Source: Salpingoeca rosetta
Lineage: Eukaryota > Opisthokonta > Choanoflagellata > Craspedida > Salpingoecidae
Direction of reading: 5' to 3'
Assembly: GCF_000188695.1 (NCBI RefSeq)
Contig: NW_004754919.1
Span: forward strand, 126,843 to 180,545
DNA: 53,703 nt
The notes under the pieces were generated by a model. That model did no database searches. It saw nothing but the letters and a program-made list of their open reading frames with translations, and had not been told where the DNA came from. This document shows, one piece after another, positions 46,181-53,703 of the stretch. Numbering within the stretch: position 1 is the stretch's first letter; each line of letters starts with the position of its first letter. The position numbers were made by a program, and so were the translations under genes.

Positions 46181-47629
46181 ATGGCGACCTCCAGGACGAG
46201 CAGATGTCACAAAGTCAGACAGAAGCAGGCTTCTCTGCTGTCGTTCTGCTGTCGTTCTGCTGTCGTTCTGCTGTCGTTCTGCTGTCGTTCTGCTGTTGGT
46301 GCTCTGTCGCTGTTTTGTTCGTGTCCTCATCTGTCGTTGTTCATCCCTCCAGCCGCAGCATTGGCAACGACCCCAGTCGACACCCTCACCCACACAGACA
46401 CAGGCAGACACATTCACATACTCGCTGCACAACCGCACATACAAAAAGCACAAGAACAGCATTCCTCTTCCTTCCCCAGTTTCCAATCTCACGCGTTGCC
46501 TGGCTGCTTGCTTGTCGACACGCAATCATCACCCCTCGACAAACACCTCATCACGGACAGTGTCGAAAGGCAAACACCTCCGAGACCGCTCGACGAAGGA
46601 GCACGCACTGCTCACACAAAATCTGCGACCTCTGCTTTCAGCATGAAATGTGGACTGCATCGACCACTCAGCGAGCCCTGTTGTGCCCCGTATGCAGCGT
46701 GCCAATCGTGGACAGCGATGAGGCTGCCACGACTGAAGCTTCTCAAAGGAAGCAGCTCGACAACATGATTGACAGTGCACAGGCACCAGACTTTGCCACC
46801 TGCATGGCAGAACACCAGCTGCGTTTGTTAACCCTGACAGGGGGTGGAAAAGACGAGGAAACTTGTTTTGTTTGTGGCAAGTACATCTACGACTTCGAGA
46901 CAGTCATGTACTCTGCAGGCAAGGTGCGTGTTGTCTGCATGCATTGTCTGTTTCTGCGTCGACACTTGTTGACCCGCAACCACTCCTCCAAGGTACTCAC
47001 GCATACACGCACACACACACTCGCACACTCGCACACACGCGCACCCACTCGCACTCACACGCACGCACGTGTGCTCGTGCATTTGTTCTGTCACAGACCT
47101 TGCACACAGAGTGTGCTTTGAATTGCTATGAATGCGCGCGGTGTCAGAAATGGGTGCGCTCGTCATTGGCTACCGGTACGTCATTCAAACGACAACAGTG
47201 TGCTTGTTTCCTTGCTTGTTCGTCTTCAGCAGCTCCACAATGGCTTGCCTCTTGTTATGTCACGGTCTCACCCTTCAATCTCTTGCTCACTCGTGTTCAT
47301 TTTGCTCCCATAGCGTGCCACTTGACCTGTATCACAATGTTCATAATGTCTCGGCATATGTTACCCCCACTTGTCTGCACATGCCCAATCTCACGCACAC
47401 ACACACGCACACGCACGCACAAACATACAAACAAAACAAACACATCTATTTGGATGTGTTGTCGTGATGTCCGCTCGCAGATCAACTGGGCGACAACAAT
47501 GTGTACTGCCGCAAGTGCGAAGAACTGATTCGGCGTGTCGAACTTGCGAGCAGAGAGCAACACGGATCGTGGCAGGACGGCACGAGTGAAGTGAAAACGG
47601 AAGGAAGAGCAGGTTGCAAAGACCCATAG
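46181..47629 (+). CDS. RING finger and LIM domain protein
   Basis: Exons 46181-46213, 46561-46923, 47097-47175, 47481-47629; 207 residues. A C3HC4 RING starts at once: CHKC (9-12), THCSHKICDLC, then LLCPVCSVPIVD. A linker helix follows (ASQRKQLDNMIDSA). A LIM domain (about 113-180) has CFVCGKYIYDFETVMYSAGK, HTEC, CYECARC and VYCRKCEEL. A charged tail ends in CKDP. The RING predicts E3 ubiquitin or SUMO ligase activity; the LIM domain would bind a partner (both family inference). The first two exons break the RING after its third residue pair, as in the neighbouring HEI10 gene, and the RINGs are alike (CSHxxCDxC, LCPVC). The LIM domain has four extra residues (ALNC) between its HxxC and CxxC. 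I know no standard animal protein with just this pair of domains. Confidence 0.82.
46235..46289. repeat. 11-bp tandem repeat
   Basis: Five perfect CTGCTGTCGTT units plus a partial sixth, in the first intron of the RING-LIM gene, 21 bp after the donor. Confidence 0.92.
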
Positions 47630-48062
47630 GGCGGCTCAAGGGACGACCTGAGAAGTAATGTTGTACCGTGTCTCTCACACACACATTCAATTCTTGGCCC
47701 TGGTTGCGGAATGCTCCTGTCTCCTCTCTTGCATTGGTCAGTCAGTATCTATGCGTCATAAACGAAAGAGTAACAGAAAGCAGGCGACCTAGCCAAAGCG
47801 AGCACACTCAGCCAACTCACAAACCAAAGAACAGTCAACGAAGCGACATGAGAGCAAACTGCAATTCTGTACAAACCCCCTGCCAATCACGCTGTCATAG
47901 CACGCTGATTGCATTTTCCCGCCAAACTCACCAGTTTTTGAACGCAAACCTTTTGTCTCTCGTCTTCTCGTCTTTTCACCTTCTCGAGTGTGGCATTGGA
48001 CTGCTTCGGTAGTGCAGTTCCTCTGCTAACTAGCGAGGCACGCACCGTCTCGGTACTGAGGC
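47630..48062. promoter_or_regulatory. CCNB1IP1: intergenic region and HEI10 promoter
   Basis: About 430 bp between the RING-LIM stop and the HEI10 start, mostly unique sequence free of TG repeats. TTTTCCCGCCAAA at 47914-47926 is a full-consensus E2F/DP site about 140 bp upstream of the HEI10 ATG. Confidence 0.55.
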
Positions 48063-48996
48063 ATGGCAGACTTCCACTGCAACAAGGTATGGGAGCGCTG
48101 CGACCATCGTGTTCTTAGCTGTTGTGTGTGCTCTGCTTGCATCAGTGATAAATGGTCCTGGCTCGTTGTTCTCAACTCCTTTGCTTCTTATGGTTGCTGG
48201 ATCGGCTTGTTGGATGTTGTGTTATATGGTGATTGCACGACCACGTCGTTGCACCAGTGCCGAGGTGCGGATTTGGGCCCTCGACAATGGGCGACGCGCT
48301 GCTCGCACTTGCTTTGCGATGCCTGCGGGCAAGCTGCCATGGAGGCTGCCAAGGCCTCGATGGAGCCTGTGCTGTGTCCCGTGTGCAAGACCCCACTCAT
48401 CGAGAAGCATGATCTCGTCAACTTTGACCCAAACCCAAGCGAGCAACACCGCAGCATGATCCTGGCCGGGCTGTCACCAGCGCTCATCATCGAGATTGCT
48501 GGCCGCGCCCTATCCTTTCACACATACCAGATGTCGCTGCAAACGGTACGTGATGCAAAGTGACTGGACTGGCTGCATTGTGTGCATGCAACTCTACTTG
48601 GTGCGTGAGTGTACATGTACGTGTGCGTGTGTGCGTGTGTGCGTGTATGCGTGTATGCGTGTGTGTGTGCTTGCTCTGGTGAGTGTAAGATGCCTGCGTT
48701 TTGTTCAGGCAACTTGCCAGCGTTGCCATTGATCCCACAACCGTTATGCTATGCTGAATCAGCACCTCATGCGCCAAGAGTTGAAGACCAAGACCTCTGC
48801 ACTGGAAGCCAAGTTGCAGAAGCTTGCAGTGCACGGGCAGTCTGAAATGGACAGGCTGCACACCCAACTGCAAGCTGCCAAGGAGGAGCTTCACCGAACC
48901 GTTTCAGAGTTGCAGAGTGCCCGCCAAGCCTTTGCAGAGAAATCGCGCCAGGTCAGAGATGATGATGATGATGAAGATGATGATGAAGATGATGAA

Positions 48997-49043
<47 letters not shown>

Positions 49044-49525
49044 GCATTCGTGTGTGTGTGTGCGTGCGTGTGTGTGCGTGCGTGTGCGTGTGTGTTTGTC
49101 AAGCTGTTTCTTCGCTGCCCAAGCCCCCAGCGTAACTCTCACCTTTCCTTCTCTCTGTGTCTGCCCCTGTTTGCAGCACAATCGCCTGCAGATGCTGTAT
49201 GACGATTTGCGGCGCAAAGCGGTTGCTCTAGAAGCCACACAGAAGACGCCAGTGCCACGCCACTCACAGCAGCGACCAATTGCTCAGCCTCACGAAATGC
49301 GCAGCAGCACCACAAGCAGCGTGTCAGGCTTTGTCACAACCCACCACTTGGCAAAACCGGGGCTAATACAGCAGGTTGGTCAACAATGAAACTGTGGTGT
49401 ACCCTGAAATGCGCTTGGCTGCTGCGAGTTCTACCTTGTCTTTGTGTCTTGGTCTTGGTCACCTTGTACCTGCACGTTCTGCATGCCCCGTTTCCCTCCC
49501 TCTAAACAAGCTGACAGCACGCCAG

Positions 49526-49595
<70 letters not shown>

Positions 49596-49656
49596 TAACA
49601 AGGGTGATCCCCCTGGACAGAAGCAGCGGCGCCAGCGCTGGCATCATCCATTGTGA
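48063..49656 (+). CDS. CCNB1IP1: HEI10/CCNB1IP1-type RING protein for meiotic crossovers
   Basis: Exons 48063-48086, 48258-48545, 48763-48951, 49177-49374, 49603-49656; 250 residues (human 277). The N-terminal RING is MADFHCNKC, TRCSHLLCDAC, LCPVC. Next comes the family signature SEQHRSMILAGLSPALIIEI and RALSFHTYQ, very close to human and plant HEI10. A coiled coil follows (HLMRQELKTKTSALEAKLQKL) with FAEKSRQ and NRLQMLYDDLRRK, as in plant HEI10. The tail is short and basic. HEI10 gathers into foci on synapsed chromosomes and marks crossover sites, so this gene points to meiosis in the organism. The third exon start is forced by a TGA at 48730, so some coil residues may be missed. Intron 48952-49176 is 225 bp and open in frame. 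Confidence 0.88.
48957..49043 (+). repeat. (GAT)n in an in-frame intron
   Basis: GAT/GAA repeat starting 6 bp after the donor of the third HEI10 intron. If the intron is kept, it codes for a poly-aspartate run without a stop. Confidence 0.9.
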
Positions 49657-49993
49657 AGCATCAAGCAATGAAAGCACTCGTGCACATTACCGCCACGTCA
49701 CTTGTCCCTCCCCATTCCATCCCCATTCCAACGCGTGCACGTGCTCAGCTATTACGGTTGTATTGGCGAGGTCTGGAAGAATGTAACTCTACGCTCGCTT
49801 CATAAACACGCACTCTTACTATCCACAGTAAAACCTCCACGCACACCCGTACATGTACACACGCACACACACACACACACACAGACAAGAAGCGTCCCAC
49901 ATTCAGTTACATGTTACGCACACGGAACATATTCACACGACAGCCGCAAGCAGAGAGACACACGCAACTATGTACACATCACGCACACGCACG

Positions 49994-50024
<31 letters not shown>

Positions 50025-50069
50025 ATACACAACCACACACACACATGCTTCTCCAATCGCACGTCATCG
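49657..50069. other. convergent intergenic region, HEI10 / coiled-coil protein
   Basis: About 410 bp, mostly unique, with CA-rich tracts at 49855-49882 and 49984-50045. No exon and no clear AATAAA. Confidence 0.5.
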
Positions 50070-52863
50070 TCATTCTTCGTACAAGGCACTTGTTTCCCGC
50101 TCTTGTGTGCCCATCTGACGTGTAAACTCCTGCAGCAACAAAGAAACAGAGGCGATGAGCAATTGGCTTCAAACAGCTGAAACAGGCGAAACAGCAACTA
50201 CTAAGCGAGCAACAGCAACTACTAAGCGAGCAACAGCAACACTTAAGCAGGCAACGGCAACAGCTGAGCGAGCAACGGCAACAGCTGAGCAAGTTACAAC
50301 AACAGGTACCGTCACACGCGAGCCAAGCCATGTGTGTTGCTGGCTCACCTTCACTGTCATCGCCATCTCCTCCAGGTCAGACCACCGGATGTTCTGCATG
50401 CGCTTCATGAACGAAATTGTGCGCGATTGCTCTGCGAAACGTGGCACGCAGAAACAGCATCAACAGCAAAACGCAAGTAGGTGACATGACATGGTGAGCA
50501 CAAGCAATTCAATAGTGCAGACAGCCATATGGAGGGGGCGCAAGGCATTAGAGAACGAGCGGGCAGTTCCACGCCGTGTCACATCGCACCTCTGACTCGG
50601 CTGCTGAGAATGTCTCGTTCGTGCAACGCCGTCTCAAATTCTCTTGCGTTGGACTCCTGTGTGTGACACGTGCAGGAGAGCAGAGATGAGCAAGGGCAGG
50701 TGCAAATCCCGCATGTTGTTGTCAGCGCACACGCAGCAACGTGCAGCACAGCAGATGCGACGAACAGAGAACAAGTTTCTGCCTCTTTCATGCAAGAAGG
50801 TGTTGCACGCAACACCACGTCACCGTGACGCATTTCCCTTTCCCCAAGACCGTCTCTACTCCACGCACCATTGCGAGTTGAAGCTCTCGGAGGTGGTCCG
50901 TCAGCAGCACCTTCTCCTGTTTGAGCTGAATGTTCTCCTGCCGCTCTCGCTACAATGGGCGAGCAGTGTTCAAAAATGAATGTGACAAGATGTGAGTTAT
51001 AGGCTTGGGAAAGCGCACACGACACCAGCGCAAACACAAGAGCAAAGATACGCGAACAAACAAACAAATACACAGGAGCAAGCACACAGATAAACACAGA
51101 CACAGGCACACACACACACAAATACAAATACAGACAGAGACACACACACACAAATACAAATACAGACACAGACGCACACAGACACATACACACACAAACA
51201 CAGATACACAGACAGACAGATACCGTCGTACCTCAAGGGCGCCACGAAGGTGGGCGAGTCCCTCGCGAAGTTCGTAGTTGTCCTGGTCGAGGGTGGCAGA
51301 CTCAACCTGTTTGTTCTTGAGAATCATCTCCATGCGCCGGCACTCGTCCTGCAGGCTGCTCATGTCTGCCTCGAGCGACTGCGACTTGGTCCGTGCCTGT
51401 CGACCTTGCAGCTGGATCTGCCGCAGCTCTTCACCGAGTGCGCGGCCGTGCTCACGCTCTTGCAGAAGTTGGCGCTGCTTGGTGTTACAGTCGGCCTCCA
51501 GCTCTGTTATTCTGTTTGCCAGCTGCGCATTCTCGTGCACAAGTGCGTCCACGTCATCACGCAGGCGGCGTTCCAGTGCCCTGCTCTCCTGCAGGCTCAG
51601 CTCCGTCTGCTTCAACTTGGCGCGAAGCGTGCGCATCTCTTGCTTGTGGGCAGACCCTCTGCCACCCTCGTTGCTGTTGTTGCTGTTGCTGCTGCTGCCG
51701 CCATCACCATCACCATCGCTCTCGCCATCACCATTGTTGCCGCTGCCGGGTTTTCCCTCGTCGTCCGTGCTTGCGTCGGCACCGCCTCGCAGCTGTGCCT
51801 GCAGGTCTTCGATGTTGCCCTTGAGCTCGACAATCTCAATCTCGCGCTCCTCGCCAACGGCCTTGGCCTGCTCGTACATGCGCTGCGCATCGCGCACGCG
51901 CGTTTCAAGCTGTCGCAGGCGGCGGTCGCGCTCGGCGAGCTCTGTGATCTTGGTGTGGATGTCGTCCTTTTGCCGCTGCAGGTGGGCGTCCTTGTCGCTG
52001 CAGGCCTCCTCCAGCACCTCCACGTCCTTGTGCAGCTGCTGCACTTTGCTGATGAGCGAGCGCTTCTCGTCCTCGCGCTGTGTGAGTGCGGCGCGCAGGG
52101 TCTGTTCGCCGCGCTCCTTTGATCGGAACAGCGCCTCGTACTTCTCCTCTGCTTCCTTTAGCAGCTGCTGTTGCTGCTGCCACTTGTGCCGGAAGCGTTG
52201 CCGGGTCTGTTGGAGCTTTTCTTCCAGGTCCTTTCGCGCCTCTGCCGCAATCTCCTGGTTCGACTTGCCAAGCTCGTCCCGCAGGTAGCCGACTTCGTGC
52301 TCCAGGTAGTGCACCTGCACGCGCAGGTTCTCGATGTACTCGCGCTCGAGCTGGCCGTTTGGCATCATGCCGGATGCGTTGGCGCAGCTGTGTCCTTTCG
52401 TGCAGATGTGGTGGCGATGGTGCTGGGGCTGTTGCTGCCCTTGTTGCGTACCGTCTGTGTGGAAGACGACGCGAGCTTGCTCGGGAACGACCAGATGCGT
52501 CTGCACTTCTGGAAGTGGGCTGTGCTGGCCCACCCACGAAACGCGAGCCCCACTGTCGCTGCTGCAGTTGCTGGACGCCTCCAGGTGGTGCGATGGTGTG
52601 GGTTGTTGCCGTTGCTGCTGCTGCTGCTGAATTTGGAGCCTGTGCTTGTACTTGTGCTGCTTCTTGGCCTTTGTGCTCATCGTTGTGCTTGCTGTCGGTT
52701 GTGCCGGTGTCGGCGAAGGAGAATGCCGTTGGCAGACGTGGTGGTGGTGGTGGTGGGGGCACGACGGAGGCAGTTGCTGTTGGTGCTCCTGATGATGGTG
52801 CTCCTGATGATGGTGCTCCTGATGGTCTTCTGGGCCGAAGCGGCCAGCCATTGCAAACGACAT
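50070..52863 (-). CDS. long coiled-coil protein (unrecognised)
   Basis: Exons 52863-51232, 50949-50869, 50656-50590, 50431-50349, 50129-50070; 640 residues. The N-terminal ~190 residues are His/Gln-rich (EHHHQEHHHQEH, QQQQQQRQQ) with a CTKGHSCAN stretch. From about 195 on, the protein is almost wholly heptad coiled coil (LEREYIENLRVQVHYLEHEV, KVQQLHKDVEVLEEACSDKD), broken by an acidic Gly/Ser/Asp insert (about 370-410). It continues to a short helical end (EFTRQMGTQERETSALYEE). The start is the ATG at 52863; a second in-frame ATG lies four codons on. Such proteins often belong to centrosome, cilium or cytoskeleton scaffolds, but no orthologue is recognised. It is head-to-head with the last gene, with two E2F-like motifs between. 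Confidence 0.75.
50194..50289. repeat. 21-bp tandem repeat (seven-codon period)
   Basis: About four and a half units of GCAACTACTAAGCGAGCAACA type with changes in later units, in the last intron of the coiled-coil gene. On the plus strand one frame reads QLLSEQQ heptads. Confidence 0.85.
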
Positions 52864-53207
52864 TGCTTGAGAGAGAGAGAGTGTGTGTGTATATATGTGT
52901 GTGTGTGTGTGTGATGTGGGATGTGGGATGGTGGATGTGTGTGTGTTCGGGAGAGAGCGTGTGTGGATGCGAGTGAGAGTGTGGTGTGTGTGTGAGTGTG
53001 TTTGCACTGGTGTGAGGAAGGAAAATTCAAAATTTCCCGCCAGCCGAATTTTTTTTCTTGCTGCATGTTTTGGTTTTTTGGCGCCGCTTACGACAGGCGA
53101 CACCCAGAAAGACACAACTCAGATCGACTGACACCTTCCTCCAACACAACAACCCAGCACACCAGCCAGCCAAGCCAGCCCAGCACACCAGCCACGGGCA
53201 CATCATC
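52864..53207. promoter_or_regulatory. bidirectional promoter region with two E2F-like sites
   Basis: 344 bp between divergent start codons. TTTCCCGCC at 53033-53041 and TTTTGGCGCC at 53077-53086 are E2F-like. TG/AG repeats (52870-53005) lie on the coiled-coil side and CCAGC-type repeats (53155-53190) on the other. Confidence 0.5.
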
Positions 53208-53703
53208 ATGGCTGACGATGGGACGAGCATGCGGAGCTGGGGCAGCAGCGGTGGCACCAGCGGCAGTGGAGACAGCCGCGGTGCGGCGAACGATTCCCCA
53301 CGAAGCACAGAAAGGGTGCGTGAGGCCCAGTCCAACAGCCAGCCCCGCGTTCGCGCTGCTGCTGGAGGTGGAGGTGGAGGAGAAGGCTTGTTCTGGTTCT
53401 TGCGTGACGTGGACGGGCTGGAGCTGGAGCAACGGTTGCAGCACAGGGTGCGAAGCGTGAGCGGATACGAAGACGCCGATCTGCCTCTGGACGAACACAG
53501 TGAGCTCACCCTGCAGCGCACAGCAGCGGATGGCGGCAAAGCCGGTGGCGGCGATGGCGAGGTGGGCAAGCGCACTGACCAAAACAGCGGTGCTGAAAGG
53601 AACGGTGAAGCCACAGGTGAACAAGCCGAGGCGACGGTGGCGCCTACATCACCCACGCGCACACCCCGCGGCGCGGTGATGCACTCGACCCCAACACGCA
53701 AGG
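53208..53703 (+). CDS. start of an unrecognised gene, cut by the window end
   Basis: Open frame from ATG at 53208 (MADDGTSMRSWGSSGG) for 165 codons to the window edge with no stop. The context CATCATCATGGCT is a good start. Visible sequence is Gly/Ser-rich, then a short ordered-looking stretch (GLFWFLRDVDGLELEQRLQH) followed by a polar, low-complexity region rich in Gly, Thr, Ala and Glu with TSPTRTPRG near the end. A donor-like GG/GTGCGTGAG at 53315 could splice out part of it. No domain recognised. Confidence 0.6.
   Translation, partial: MADDGTSMRSWGSSGGTSGSGDSRGAANDSPRSTERVREAQSNSQPRVRAAAGGGGGGEGLFWFLRDVDGLELEQRLQHRVRSVSGYEDADLPLDEHSELTLQRTAADGGKAGGGDGEVGKRTDQNSGAERNGEATGEQAEATVAPTSPTRTPRGAVMHSTPTRK

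Noticed and set aside
48609..48845. Alternative HEI10 frame starting near 48711 (ATCQRCH or PQPLCYAES)
   Set aside because: One frame meets TGA at 48730 and the other loses the coiled coil, so neither continues to the FAEKSRQ motif.
51250..52288. Plus-strand Leu/Ser-rich frames
   Set aside because: Antisense of the long coiled-coil exon.
52864..53115. N-terminal extension of the coiled-coil gene to 53115
   Set aside because: Would translate TG/CA repeat as a Thr/His tract and run through E2F-like promoter motifs; the ATG at 52863 is a better start.

Overview
This window is intron-rich nuclear DNA from a single-celled relative of animals. A choanoflagellate is the best guess, and Salpingoeca rosetta would fit, but I cannot confirm a species from sequence alone. 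The case rests on compact genes with 3 to 14 coding exons, GT-AG introns of about 100-400 bp full of (TG)n/(CA)n tracts, GC-rich exons, and an animal-like protein set: PDZ-LIM, mahogunin-type RING, TMX2, CCNB1IP1/HEI10, costars, SAM and PH domains. There is no operon, rRNA, tRNA, CRISPR or recognisable transposon. I rebuilt 18 genes by hand. For every complete model the exon phases match and the total is a multiple of three. One assembly gap of 406 N lies at 35798-36203.

Layout, left to right: 3' end of an MFSD11/UNC93-like transporter (+); PDZ-LIM protein (-); a two-domain glycosyltransferase (+); POLE4-like histone-fold subunit of DNA polymerase epsilon (-); RRP40/EXOSC3 exosome subunit with its last exons scrambled or missing (+); MGRN1-type RING ligase (+); SAM-PH protein (-); single-PH protein (+); TMX2-like thioredoxin-fold ER membrane protein (-); zinc alcohol dehydrogenase (+); large acidic protein with two copies of a helical motif (-); adenylating enzyme fused to a carrier domain, polyQ and ankyrin repeats (+, interrupted by the gap); RRM protein with a long unrecognised C-terminal half (-); coiled-coil/costars/LIM protein (+); RING-LIM protein (+); HEI10 (+); coiled-coil protein (-); start of an unrecognised gene that leaves the window (+).

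Two features of organisation stand out. First, seven neighbouring pairs are head-to-head with 102 to about 1,100 bp between start codons, so most promoters are probably shared. Second, E2F-like sites lie just upstream of POLE4, the RRM gene, HEI10 and the coiled-coil/terminal pair, which suggests a cell-cycle-timed group (inference). The most unusual proteins are the adenylation-carrier-polyQ-ankyrin fusion, the double glycosyltransferase, the costars-LIM protein, and a RING-LIM protein that sits beside HEI10 and shares its RING exon layout.

For multi-exon genes the feature runs from first to last coding base. Exons are listed in transcript order.
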